Positions 16,410-24,658 of a DNA stretch of 64,000 nt are shown one piece after another. The first letter of the stretch is position 1. The number at the start of each line of letters is the position of its first letter. The notes under the pieces were generated by a model that saw only the letters and a program-made list of their open reading frames with translations, did not search any database and was not told the DNA's origin. Location of the stretch: assembly GCA_963831705.1 (NCBI GenBank), contig CAWHRE010000010.1:558001-622000 (forward strand). Reading direction: 5' to 3'. The translations under genes were made by a program, and so were the position numbers. This DNA is from DASQPR01 sp963831705. GTDB lineage: Bacteria > Actinomycetota > Actinomycetes > Mycobacteriales > Micromonosporaceae.

Positions 16410-17438
16410 TCAACTCGCGAGCTGCGCCAGACGGTCACCAATTGTGGCGGTGCGCAGCGGCTGACTGGGCGTACGCCCAGCAAGTTCGGCGGCGACCGCC
16501 TCGGTTACTCGCGCCGCGGCGTCGGAGTGCCCGAGGTGGTCGAGGAGCAATGCGGCGGACAGGATGGCGGCGGCCGGGTCGGCGATGCCCTTGCCCGCGA
16601 TGTCCGGAGCGGAACCGTGCACCGGCTCGAACATCGACGGGTACGCCCGCTCGGGGTTGATGCAGGCGCTGGCGGCCGCGCCGATGCCTCCGGAGACGGC
16701 GGCGGCGATATCGGTGAGGATGTCGCCGAACAGGTTGTCCGTCACGATCACGTCGTAGCGACCCGGATCGGTCACCAGGAACATCGCGGCCGCGTCAACG
16801 TGCTGGTACTCGGTCTGAATGTCCGGGAACTCGGCGCGGACATCGGCGAACGCGCGCACCCACAGATCGCCGGCGTGGGTTAGGACGTTCGCCTTGTGGA
16901 CGAGCGTGACCTTGCGGCGATCACGGTTTTCCGCGCGCTTGAATGCGTCCCGGATCACGCGCTCGACGCCGTGCCGGGTGTTGAGGCTCTCTTCGGTCGC
17001 GATCTCGTGCGGCGTGCCGAAGTGCATGTTGCCGCCGGCTCCGGCGTACAGACCCTCGGTGCCCTCACGCACCACGACAAGGTCGATCTCGCCCGGCTTC
17101 ACGTTGGCGAGCGGACTGACCGTACCGGGCCAGAGGCGCGACGGGCGCAGGTTCACATACTGGTCGAACACGAATCGGAGCTTGAGCAGCAGGCCGCGCT
17201 CGAGGATGCCGGGCGGCACCGACGGGTCGCCGACCGCGCCGAGCAGGATCGCGTCGAAGCCCTTCAACTCCTCCAGGACCGAGTCGGGCAGAATCTCGCC
17301 CGTGCGGTGGTAACGCGCGGCGCCGAGGTCGTAGTCCGTGGTCTCAAGGCCGGGAAGCACCGCTTGGAGGACCTTGACCGCTTCGGCCGTCACTTCGGTG
17401 CCGATGCCGTCTCCGGCCACAACCGCGATGCGCGTCAC
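16410..17438 (-). CDS. leuB: 3-isopropylmalate dehydrogenase
   Basis: NAD-dependent oxidative decarboxylase that turns 3-isopropylmalate into 2-oxoisocaproate. The 342-residue product starts VTRIAVVAGDGIGTEV. VVVREGTEGLY and the conserved arginines, HKANVLTHAGDLW with the catalytic lysine, VTDNLFGDILTD with the metal aspartates and FEPVHGSAPDIAGKGIA are all present. I use GTG 17438, which follows a GGGGGA site, instead of the in-frame TTG at 17456. A nine-residue upstream frame ends 1 nt before this start. The gene reads towards ilvE. Confidence 0.95.
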   Translation of the reverse strand: MTRIAVVAGDGIGTEVTAEAVKVLQAVLPGLETTDYDLGAARYHRTGEILPDSVLEELKGFDAILLGAVGDPSVPPGILERGLLLKLRFVFDQYVNLRPSRLWPGTVSPLANVKPGEIDLVVVREGTEGLYAGAGGNMHFGTPHEIATEESLNTRHGVERVIRDAFKRAENRDRRKVTLVHKANVLTHAGDLWVRAFADVRAEFPDIQTEYQHVDAAAMFLVTDPGRYDVIVTDNLFGDILTDIAAAVSGGIGAAASACINPERAYPSMFEPVHGSAPDIAGKGIADPAAAILSAALLLDHLGHSDAAARVTEAVAAELAGRTPSQPLRTATIGDRLAQLAS

Positions 17439-17439
17439 G

Positions 17440-17469
17440 CTATCCCCCAAGATCAAGCGGCTCGTTCAT
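17440..17469 (-). CDS. Possible leader peptide/uORF before leuB (MNEPLDLGG)
   Basis: ATG AAC GAG CCG CTT GAT CTT GGG GGA TAG has two Leu codons and overlaps the leuB ribosome site; its stop is 1 nt from the leuB GTG. This could couple leuB translation to leader translation. An inverted repeat AAGCTA-N6-TAGCTT lies about 20 nt upstream. No intrinsic terminator is seen, so any control would be translational. Confidence 0.3.
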   Translation of the reverse strand: MNEPLDLGG

Positions 17470-17660
17470 CGAACCGCGCCTAGCGAACGTTAAGCTATCG
17501 TCCTAGCTTTCGGTACTCAGGTCTCACGTTTTGGTATAAGACCTGCTCGTCGCCACACCTCGACCGAGATCGCAGATCTTGGCGCGAGTGGAAGTCCAGT
17601 GCTGCGATCTTGGCTGGATGATCTCCGTGACCGTCCAAGATTGCAGATCAAACCTCGCGC
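17470..17660. other. Intergenic region with GATCTTGG repeats
   Basis: No gene. It contains the leuB promoter region (left side) and repeated GATCTTGG/CCAAGAT words between about 17570 and 17650, including GCGATCTTGG facing CCAAGATTGC with a 22-nt spacer. Similar words form hairpins at 24132-24172 and 37141-37223. Confidence 0.5.
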
Positions 17661-17691
17661 CGTCCGGAGCCTCCAGCGAAGGCTCCGGACG
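17661..17691 (-). terminator. Terminator of the ilvBNC operon
   Basis: A perfect 11-bp GC-rich stem (17661-17671 with 17681-17691) with a 9-nt loop lies 9 nt past the ilvC stop. No U-run is present. Confidence 0.75.
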
Positions 17692-17700
17692 GCCGGACGG

Positions 17701-18714
17701 CTACGCGGTTTCGGTGATCGGGCGGTCGACCCAGCTCATCATCGAACGCAGCTTCGCGCCGGTCTCCTCGATCGGGTGCGCGGCACCCTGCTCCTGGAGC
17801 TTGCGGAAGTTCGGGCGACCGGCGTCGTCCTCGGCGATCCACTCGCGGGCAAACTCACCCGACTGGATCTCGCCCAGGATCTTGCGCATCTCGTTCTTGA
17901 CGCGGTCGTCGACGATGCGCGGCCCACGCGTGACGTCGCCGTACTCGGCGGTGTCCGAGACGCTGTACCGCATCCGGGCGATGCCGCCTTCGTACATCAG
18001 GTCCACGATCAGCTTCAGCTCGTGGAGGCACTCGAAGTACGCGATCTCCGGCGCGTAGCCGGCCTCGGTCAGCACCTCGAAACCGGTCTGTACCAGCGCC
18101 GAAGCGCCGCCACAGAGCACCGCCTGCTCACCGAACAGGTCGGTCTCGGTCTCCTCCTTGAACGTCGTCTTGATGGCACCGGCGCGCGTACCGCCGATCG
18201 CCTTCGCGTACGACAGAGCCAGCGCGAACGCGTTTCCGGTCGCGTCCTGCTCGACCGCGACCAGCACCGGCACGCCCTTGCCGTCCACGAACTGACGGCG
18301 AACGAGGTGACCCGGACCCTTCGGCGCGACCATCGCCACGTCGATGTCGGCCGGCGGCTTGATCAGGTCGAACCGGATGTTCAGGCCGTGCCCGAAGAAG
18401 ATCGCCTTGCCCGGCGTCAGGTTCGGCGCGATCGCCTCGGCGTAGATCTTCCGCTGCGCAGTGTCGGGCGCAAGGATCATGATGACGTCGGCCTCGGCCG
18501 CGGCCTCGAACGGCGTGACGACCCGCAGGCCCTGCTCGCTCGCCTTGGCGCGGCTCTTGGACGTCTCGGGCAGACCGACACGCACGTCCACGCCGGAATC
18601 ACGCAGTGAAAGCGCGTGTGCGTGGCCCTGGCTGCCATAACCGATCACGGCGACCTTACGGCCGGCGATGATCGACAGATCGGCGTCGTCGTCGTAGAAA
18701 ACTTCTGCGGACAC
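17701..18714 (-). CDS. ilvC: Ketol-acid reductoisomerase (class I)
   Basis: NADPH- and Mg-dependent enzyme that isomerises and reduces acetolactate and acetohydroxybutyrate. The 337-residue length is that of class I KARI. The Rossmann motif is VAVIGYGSQGHAHA near residue 21. GPGHLVRR, the metal-binding DLFGEQAVLCGG (Asp and Glu) and the C-terminal ECLHELKLIVDLMYEGG are visible. The GTG start follows AAGGGAG. It is the third gene of ilvB-ilvN-ilvC, 21 nt after ilvN, and ends at a strong hairpin. Confidence 0.97.
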   Translation of the reverse strand: MSAEVFYDDDADLSIIAGRKVAVIGYGSQGHAHALSLRDSGVDVRVGLPETSKSRAKASEQGLRVVTPFEAAAEADVIMILAPDTAQRKIYAEAIAPNLTPGKAIFFGHGLNIRFDLIKPPADIDVAMVAPKGPGHLVRRQFVDGKGVPVLVAVEQDATGNAFALALSYAKAIGGTRAGAIKTTFKEETETDLFGEQAVLCGGASALVQTGFEVLTEAGYAPEIAYFECLHELKLIVDLMYEGGIARMRYSVSDTAEYGDVTRGPRIVDDRVKNEMRKILGEIQSGEFAREWIAEDDAGRPNFRKLQEQGAAHPIEETGAKLRSMMSWVDRPITETA

Positions 18715-18735
18715 GGTTGATAACTCCCTTAGTGT

Positions 18736-19245
18736 TTAAGCGGCCCGCAGGCTCGGCGCGGTGATCGCTCGGGAACCCCGGCCGATCGCGACGAGTCCGG
18801 ACTGCACCATTTCCTTGATTCCGAACGGTTCCAGGTCACGCAGTAGCGCGTCGAGCTTGGACGGCGTACCGGTGGCTTCGATCGTGAGCGTGTCGGCCGC
18901 GACGTCCACGACCCGAGCACGGAACAACGACACCGTCTCCAGCACCTGCCCGCGTTGCGCGCGGTCCGCGCGCACTTTCACGAGCAGAAGCTCACGTTGT
19001 ACGGACATCTCCGACTCAAGCTCAACGATTTTGAGTACGTTGACCAGCTTATTCAGCTGCTTAGTCACCTGTTCGAGCGGTGACTCGTCCGCGTTGACCA
19101 CGATGGTAATCCGGGAGATCTCCGGGCTTTCGGTCTCGCCGACCGCCAGCGAGTCGATGTTGAAGCCCCGGCGGGAGAACAGTTGGGCGACCCGAGCGAG
19201 CACGCCGGGCTTGTTCTCCACCAGGACGGAGAGCGTGTGATTCAT
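18736..19245 (-). CDS. ilvN: Acetolactate synthase small (regulatory) subunit
   Basis: A 169-residue regulatory subunit that confers valine feedback inhibition on IlvB. The N-terminal ACT domain is NHTLSVLVENKPGVLARV and RRGFNIDSLAVG; the second half (RELLLVKV onwards) is the typical C-terminal domain. Its ATG shares one base with the ilvB stop codon (TGATG), which couples translation of the two subunits. Confidence 0.96.
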   Translation of the reverse strand: MNHTLSVLVENKPGVLARVAQLFSRRGFNIDSLAVGETESPEISRITIVVNADESPLEQVTKQLNKLVNVLKIVELESEMSVQRELLLVKVRADRAQRGQVLETVSLFRARVVDVAADTLTIEATGTPSKLDALLRDLEPFGIKEMVQSGLVAIGRGSRAITAPSLRAA

Positions 19246-21170
19246 CAGACATCGTCCTCATCGAAGATCGGGCGGACGCCGCGGGCGAACATGATCTCGT
19301 CATTGCTCGTACCGGCGGCGACCATCGGCCACACCATCGCATCCTTGCCGACGACGAAGTCGATCACGACGGGTGCGTCGTTGATCTCCATCGCGGCCTT
19401 GATCGTCTTGTCGACGTCGGCCGCCGTCTCGCAGCGCAGGCCGATGCAGCCCAGCGCTTCGGCCAGCTTCACGAAATCCGGCACGCGGTGCTTGTGCGTA
19501 CCGAGGTCGGTGTTCGAGTAGCGCTCGTTGTAGAACAGCGTCTGCCACTGCCGGACCATGCCGAGGTTGCCGTTGTTGATGATGGCGACCTTGATCGGGA
19601 TGCCTTCGAGCGCGCAGGTGGCGAGTTCCTGGTTCGTCATCTGGAAGCAGCCGTCGCCGTCGATCGCCCAGACCGTGGTGTCCGGCCGGCCGGTCTTCGC
19701 GCCCATCGCGGCCGGCACGGCGTACCCCATCGTGCCCAGACCGCCCGAGTTGAGCCAGGTGGCCGGTCGCTCGTACGAGACGAACTGGGACGCCCACATC
19801 TGGTGCTGACCGACGCCGGCCACGAAGATCGTGTCTGGACCGCCGATCGACTGGCCCAGTTCGCCGATCCGCTTGATCACGTACTGCGGGGCCAGCGTTC
19901 CGTCCGGCGGCTCGTCGTAGCCGAGCGGACAGCGTTCGCGCAGCTCGTTCAGCGCCGCCCACCATTCGGCGAGGCGCACGTCGTTCGCGGCTCGATCGGC
20001 CGAAACCGCTCCGCAGAGTTCCTCGATCACGAGCTTCGCGTCGCCGACGATCGGCACGTCCACGGCACGGTTCTTGCCGATCTCAGCCGGGTCGATGTCG
20101 GCGTGCACGATGTGTGCACCGGGCGCGAACGAGTCGAGGCGGCCGGTCACGCGGTCGTCGAAACGGGCGCCGAGCGCGACGATCAGGTCGGACTTCTGCA
20201 GCGCGTACACGGCCGGGACCGTACCGTGCATGCCGGGCATGCCGACGTGTTGCGGATGCGAATCCGGGAACGCGCCACGTGCCATCAGCGTGGTCACGAC
20301 CGGCGCGCCGGTCAGCTCGGCGAGCTTCCGGAGTGCCTCGGACGCGTGCGCCTTGAGCACGCCGCCACCGACGTACAGCACCGGGCGCTTCGCGGCGTTC
20401 ATCAACCGGGCCGCTTCGCGGATCTGCTTCGTGTGCGGATGCATGGTCGGCCGGTAACCCGGCAGGTCGAGCGTCGGCGGCCAGTGGAACACGGTCTGCA
20501 TGGTCAGAACGTCCTTGGGGATGTCCACCAGCACGGGGCCGGGGCGACCACTGGACGCCAGGTGAAACGCCTCGGCGAGGATCCGCGGCAAGTCGTCGGC
20601 GGACTGCACGAGGTAGTTGTGCTTCGTGACCGGGAGCGTGATCCCGACGATGTCGGCTTCCTGGAAACCGTCCGTACCGATCAGCGACCTAGCCACCTGC
20701 CCGGTGATCGCCACGATGCCGACCGAGTCCATCATCGCGTCCGCGATCGGCGTGACCAGGTTCGTTGCACCCGGACCGCTGGTCGCCATGCAGACGCCGA
20801 CCTTGCCGGTGGCCTGCGCGTACCCGGTCGCGGCGTGACCTGCGCCCTGCTCGTGCCGGACCAGGATGTGCCGGACCGTCGAGTCGAAGAGCGGGTCGTA
20901 CGCCGGCAGGATCGCGCCGCCCGGAATGCCGAAGATCACGTCTACGCCGAGCGCTTCGAGCGACTTGACGAGTGCGCTCGCGCCGGACATGGTCTGGCCG
21001 TTGGCGGGCGAGGACAACTGCTGCGGTACGGCCTGCTCGGCCGCCCGGCTCGCGGTCTCGCGGCTCGCCGGCGCGCTCGGAGCCGGCGCGTGCGCGCGGT
21101 CGTTGCGGTGGGCGAGGATCTCGGGTGTCGGCCGGGTCGTCGGATGCTCGGTCGGTGTGGTTTCGGTCAT
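19245..21170 (-). CDS. ilvB: Acetolactate synthase large (catalytic) subunit
   Basis: TPP- and FAD-dependent enzyme that condenses two pyruvates, or pyruvate with 2-oxobutyrate. Motifs: FGIPGGAILPAYDPL, the catalytic glutamate in VRHEQGAGHAA, GPGATNLVTPIADA, FDDRVTG in the FAD region, and the TPP motif GDGCFQMTNQEL ending NNG. From ATG 21170 the product is 641 residues, with a Pro/Thr-rich N-terminal extension before GASALVKSLEALG. The longer start at 21227 abuts the leader terminator and lacks a ribosome site, so 21170, preceded by GAAGG, is preferred. First gene of the ilvBNC operon. Confidence 0.95.
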   Translation of the reverse strand: MTETTPTEHPTTRPTPEILAHRNDRAHAPAPSAPASRETASRAAEQAVPQQLSSPANGQTMSGASALVKSLEALGVDVIFGIPGGAILPAYDPLFDSTVRHILVRHEQGAGHAATGYAQATGKVGVCMATSGPGATNLVTPIADAMMDSVGIVAITGQVARSLIGTDGFQEADIVGITLPVTKHNYLVQSADDLPRILAEAFHLASSGRPGPVLVDIPKDVLTMQTVFHWPPTLDLPGYRPTMHPHTKQIREAARLMNAAKRPVLYVGGGVLKAHASEALRKLAELTGAPVVTTLMARGAFPDSHPQHVGMPGMHGTVPAVYALQKSDLIVALGARFDDRVTGRLDSFAPGAHIVHADIDPAEIGKNRAVDVPIVGDAKLVIEELCGAVSADRAANDVRLAEWWAALNELRERCPLGYDEPPDGTLAPQYVIKRIGELGQSIGGPDTIFVAGVGQHQMWASQFVSYERPATWLNSGGLGTMGYAVPAAMGAKTGRPDTTVWAIDGDGCFQMTNQELATCALEGIPIKVAIINNGNLGMVRQWQTLFYNERYSNTDLGTHKHRVPDFVKLAEALGCIGLRCETAADVDKTIKAAMEINDAPVVIDFVVGKDAMVWPMVAAGTSNDEIMFARGVRPIFDEDDV

Positions 21171-21225
21171 GGCTGTCGGCCTTCGGCTCGCAATTTCAAC
21201 AACAGAGGTTGGATTGGCATCGGGC

Positions 21226-21262
21226 AAATAAAAAAGCCCTCATGCCGGACGGCACGGGGCTT
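21226..21262 (-). terminator. Intrinsic terminator in the ilvB leader (attenuator)
   Basis: On the minus strand AAGCCC pairs with GGGCTT and TGCC with GGCA (21262 down to 21234) around a short loop, followed at once by TTTTTTATTT (to 21226). It lies between the ilvB promoter region and the ilvB start, so it must be read through for expression; this is the expected layout of an attenuator. Confidence 0.7.
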
Positions 21263-21294
21263 GCGCACTCTCCTCAGTCTTCGAGGGAGCGCGC

Positions 21295-21330
21295 CTAGCT
21301 AAGTACTCGGAACGTACGGGCGAGCGACAT
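21295..21330 (-). CDS. Possible ilvB leader peptide (MSLARTFRVLS)
   Basis: A 12-codon frame starting ATG 21330 and ending TAG 21295, 33 nt before the terminator hairpin. It contains Leu, Val and Leu codons with Val-Leu near the end. This resembles ilvB leaders of other actinobacteria in position, but the branched-chain codons are few and no competing hairpin is obvious, so the call is weak. Confidence 0.4.
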   Translation of the reverse strand: MSLARTFRVLS

Positions 21331-21434
21331 GGACCAACTCTGACTCATCTCATGCCATGAGTCAAGCTGTCCCACATGCTGACACGCCGCACCTCGCAGC
21401 AGGATTACGTCGCGATCGGTGGCATCCTGGAAAC

Positions 21435-23279
21435 ATGCCCGAATTGCGTTCGAAGACGTCCACTCATGGTCGGCTGATGACCGGTGCTCGTGCGCTGTGG
21501 CGCGCGACCGGGATGACCGACAGCGACTTCGGCAAGCCGATCGTCGCCATTGCGAACAGTTTCACACAGTTCGTCCCCGGGCACGTACATCTTCGCAATC
21601 TCGGCGCGCTCGTGGCGGACTCGATCGCCGAAGCCGGCGGCGTCGGGCGCGAGTTCAACACGATCGCGGTTGACGACGGCATCGCGATGGGCCACGGTGG
21701 CATGCTCTATTCGTTGCCGAGCCGCGAGCTGATCGCGGACGCGGTCGAATATATGGTCAACGCGCACTGCGCGGACGCGCTCGTGTGCATCTCGAACTGC
21801 GACAAGATCACGCCGGGCATGCTGCTCGCCGCGCTGCGGCTGAACATTCCCACGGTATTTGTCTCCGGCGGCCCGATGGAGGCCGGCAAGACCACCGCGA
21901 TCGAAGGCATCGTGCACTCGCGTATTGACCTGGTCGATGCGATGGTTGCCTCCGCCAACGAGAGCGTCACCGACGCGCAGCTCGGCGAAATCGAGCGCTC
22001 CGCCTGCCCGACCTGCGGCTCCTGCTCCGGCATGTTCACCGCGAACTCGATGAACTGCCTGACCGAGGCGATCGGCCTCGCACTTCCGGGCAATGGCTCC
22101 ACGCTCGCGACGCACGCCGACCGCAAGGCGCTCTTCGAGCGGGCCGGCGCACTGATCGTGGATCTCGCGAAGCGTTACTACGAGGGCGATGACGAGTCGA
22201 TCCTGCCGCGCGCGATCGCGAGCCGGGAAGCGTTCGAGAACGCGGTCGCACTCGACGTGGCGATGGGCGGATCCACGAATACCGTGCTGCACCTGCTGGC
22301 CGCGGCGCGCGAGGCGGAACTCGACTTCCACGTCGCCGACATCGACGCGATCTCGCGCAAGGTGCCGTGCCTGTCCAAGGTCGCACCCAACGGGCAGTAC
22401 CACATGGAAGACGTACACCGGGCCGGCGGCATCCCGGCCATCCTGGGCGAACTCGACCGGGGCGGCCTGTTGAACCGGGGCGTGAAGGCGGTGCACGCCG
22501 ACACCATCGATCAGTGGCTCGGCGACTGGGACGTACGCGGAGGCAAGGCCACCGACGAGGCGCAGTCGTTGTTCCATGCGGCGCCGGGTGGCGTCCGGAC
22601 GACCGAGCCGTTCTCCACCGAGAACCGTTGGGGCCGTCTGGATCTGGACGCGGCCGACGGATGCATCCGCGACGTGGCACACGCGTACTCGGTCGACGGC
22701 GGCCTCGCGATCCTGCATGGCAACCTGGCCACCGAGGGTGCGGTCGTGAAGACCGCCGGCGTACCGGCCGACCGGCTCACGTTCCGGGGTCCGGCGCGTG
22801 TCTTCGAGTCGCAGGAAGCCTGCGTCGAAGCGATCCTGGGCAGCAAGATCGTGGCTGGTGATGTCGTGGTGATCCGCTACGAAGGACCGAAGGGCGGCCC
22901 GGGCATGCAGGAGATGCTCTACCCGACGTCGTACCTGAAGGGTCGCGGCCTGGGCAAGGACTGCGCACTCGTCACGGACGGCCGGTTCTCCGGTGGAACG
23001 TCGGGCCTGTCGATCGGTCACATCTCCCCCGAGGCAGCCAGCGGCGGCGTGATCGCGCTGGTTGAAGAGGGCGACATGGTGGACATCGACATCCCAACCC
23101 GCAAACTGCACCTCGACGTGCCGGCCGACGTCTTGGACGCGCGCCGGGTCGAGATGGACAAGCGGGACCGCCCGTACGCGCCGGTGGGTCGCGAGCGTCC
23201 CGTCTCGGCCGCGCTCCGGGCGTACGCGTCGATGGCGACCAGCGCTTCGGACGGCGCCTACCGCCGCGTGCCGGAGTAG
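21435..23279 (+). CDS. ilvD: Dihydroxy-acid dehydratase
   Basis: Fe-S dehydratase for the third common step of valine and isoleucine synthesis. From ATG 21435 it has 614 residues, the usual length. Candidate cluster cysteines are Cys122 (CISNCDK) and Cys194/Cys197 (CPTCGSCSGMFTANSMNCL); the catalytic-region serine lies in GGRFSGGTSGLSIGHISPE equivalents near the C-terminus (DGRFSGGTSGLSIGH). An in-frame start at 21357 exists, but orthologs begin near PELRSKTSTHGR and a TCCTGGAAAC site precedes 21435. It is divergent from ilvB and has its own hairpin terminator. Confidence 0.96.
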   Translation: MPELRSKTSTHGRLMTGARALWRATGMTDSDFGKPIVAIANSFTQFVPGHVHLRNLGALVADSIAEAGGVGREFNTIAVDDGIAMGHGGMLYSLPSRELIADAVEYMVNAHCADALVCISNCDKITPGMLLAALRLNIPTVFVSGGPMEAGKTTAIEGIVHSRIDLVDAMVASANESVTDAQLGEIERSACPTCGSCSGMFTANSMNCLTEAIGLALPGNGSTLATHADRKALFERAGALIVDLAKRYYEGDDESILPRAIASREAFENAVALDVAMGGSTNTVLHLLAAAREAELDFHVADIDAISRKVPCLSKVAPNGQYHMEDVHRAGGIPAILGELDRGGLLNRGVKAVHADTIDQWLGDWDVRGGKATDEAQSLFHAAPGGVRTTEPFSTENRWGRLDLDAADGCIRDVAHAYSVDGGLAILHGNLATEGAVVKTAGVPADRLTFRGPARVFESQEACVEAILGSKIVAGDVVVIRYEGPKGGPGMQEMLYPTSYLKGRGLGKDCALVTDGRFSGGTSGLSIGHISPEAASGGVIALVEEGDMVDIDIPTRKLHLDVPADVLDARRVEMDKRDRPYAPVGRERPVSAALRAYASMATSASDGAYRRVPE

Positions 23280-23298
23280 CGGCTCTATACGGCCAATT

Positions 23299-23316
23299 GT
23301 GCGGTCCCCACCGCAC
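23299..23316 (+). terminator. Small hairpin after ilvD
   Basis: A perfect 7-bp stem GTGCGGT/ACCGCAC with a CCCC loop, 20 nt past the ilvD stop. Weak because it is short and lacks a U-run. Confidence 0.45.
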
Positions 23317-23363
23317 CGTGAGGATGTGGGCGACAACCGTCCACTCTCCTCACGAAGGTCCGT

Positions 23364-24119
23364 ATGAACACTGCTTTCGCACGACGTCTCGGTGCTGAGG
23401 CCGTCGGCGCCGCCATCCTGACGCTCTTCGGCGGCGCCGCGGCGATCCTGGCGACCGGGAACTCCGTCGGGGCCCTGCTCGTTCCGCTCGCATTCGGCCT
23501 GTCGCTGTTCACCGCGATCAACCTGGTCGGACCGATCTCCGGGGCGCACCTGAACCCGACCGTCACGCTCGCGCTCGCGCTTCGGGGCCGCTTCGCATGG
23601 CGCGATCTCCCCGGCTACTGGGCTGCCCAGATCGTCGGCGGCATCGTGGCCGGCGCGATCCTGTTCTTCGTGTACGGCAACGCGGGCGTCCATGCCGGCC
23701 TCGCCACCACGCACGTGCCGGCGCACGCCACCACAAAGGTGCTCCTCGCCTGCCTACTCGCTGAGGCGCTCGGTACGTTCCTGCTGACGTCGGCCGTGAT
23801 CGCGTTGACCGACCCGAAGCGTGGCGGGACCGCACCGGTTGCCACCGGGATCGGCCTGTCGCTCGCGGTCAGCCTGCTGGCCTTCGGCGGCCTGACCGGT
23901 GGTTCGTTCAACTTCGCCAGGACGATCGGCCCGGAGATCGTGAACGCGCTCGCGCACGGTACGAGCGACTGGCCACACATCTGGATCTTCCTGCTCGGCC
24001 CGGCGCTCGGCGCGATCGCCGCGGCGTACCTGAACATCGCACTGACCGGCGACAAGCCGACGCCGGAGCCGGTCGAGATCCCGGACCAGCCCGCACCCGC
24101 CCAGAAGTCCCGGGCGTAA
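23364..24119 (+). CDS. Aquaporin/glycerol-facilitator (MIP) family channel with altered NPA motifs
   Basis: A 251-residue membrane channel with six hydrophobic helices and two half-helix loops. The first loop is SGAHLNPTVT (Asn64-Pro65-Thr66 in place of Asn-Pro-Ala). The second is GGSFNFARTIGPEI (Asn183-Phe184-Ala185 with the usual Arg186). The first-helix glutamate (LGAEAVGAA) and the second-half equivalent (LLAEALGTF) are present. Members pass water, glycerol or other small solutes; the altered motifs make the solute uncertain. A Pro-rich tail ends the protein. A perfect 16-bp hairpin follows the stop. Confidence 0.88.
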   Translation: MNTAFARRLGAEAVGAAILTLFGGAAAILATGNSVGALLVPLAFGLSLFTAINLVGPISGAHLNPTVTLALALRGRFAWRDLPGYWAAQIVGGIVAGAILFFVYGNAGVHAGLATTHVPAHATTKVLLACLLAEALGTFLLTSAVIALTDPKRGGTAPVATGIGLSLAVSLLAFGGLTGGSFNFARTIGPEIVNALAHGTSDWPHIWIFLLGPALGAIAAAYLNIALTGDKPTPEPVEIPDQPAPAQKSRA

Positions 24120-24131
24120 CACCGGCAACCT

Positions 24132-24172
24132 CCAAGATCACCGCAACTTCCGTGATGTTGCGGTGATCTTGG
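24132..24172 (+). terminator. Perfect CCAAGATC hairpin terminator
   Basis: A 16-bp perfect stem (24132-24147 with 24157-24172) and 9-nt loop, 13 nt after the channel gene. The stem contains the CCAAGATC/GATCTTGG word found at other intergenic sites in this window. Confidence 0.8.
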
Positions 24173-24229
24173 GGTACGCGGACGTGGGGCGGGCGCGGAA
24201 AGGTCGGCGGTTGGTGGAACAATTCGCTG

Positions 24230-24658
24230 GTGAAACGAGCCCGCTTCCGTTACAACGTTTCGATCGCCATCGCCGGCGTGCTCGCCTTTATCGGCGCCAT
24301 CCCGCTGGCGACCGCCGGATTCGATGACCGGACCACCGATCAGCCCTGGTACGCGTACCCGCTGCTCCTGATCTTTTTGATCCCGATCGGTGTATGCGTG
24401 TTCGGCTGGCGGGCCGGGACCGATGCGAACGCCGAGGGCCTGCGGGTCCGGCCGCTCGGGCTCGGCTCGACCGCGGTGGCGTGGAGCGACATCGTCGGCA
24501 TCGCCCCGGAGCAACGGCGCGTGTACGCGATCCTGAGCGACGAACGGGCCGTGGCGCTTCCGGCCGTCGCGCGCGACGACATCCCGCGCCTGGTGGCCGC
24601 GAGCGGTCAGGAGTTGACACCGACCGCGGCAACCGACGCCGACTACCAGGATCAGTAG
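24230..24658 (+). CDS. Membrane-anchored PH-domain protein
   Basis: A 142-residue protein with two transmembrane helices (about residues 9-29 and 43-61) followed by a cytoplasmic domain with ANAEGLRVRPLG and TAVAWSDIVGI, the typical strand pattern of the bacterial PH domain found in many actinobacterial membrane proteins. Function unknown. The GTG start at 24230 has no clear ribosome site. Its last 7 nt overlap the convergent dehydrogenase gene. Confidence 0.7.
   Translation: MKRARFRYNVSIAIAGVLAFIGAIPLATAGFDDRTTDQPWYAYPLLLIFLIPIGVCVFGWRAGTDANAEGLRVRPLGLGSTAVAWSDIVGIAPEQRRVYAILSDERAVALPAVARDDIPRLVAASGQELTPTAATDADYQDQ

Noticed and set aside
19488..21302. 604-codon plus-strand frame opposite ilvB
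   Set aside because: Mirror of ilvB codon bias with no family resemblance.
21405..23726. 773-codon open frame antisense to ilvD
   Set aside because: Arg/Asp-rich shadow frame typical of high-GC DNA; no domain or start signal, and it continues into the channel gene.
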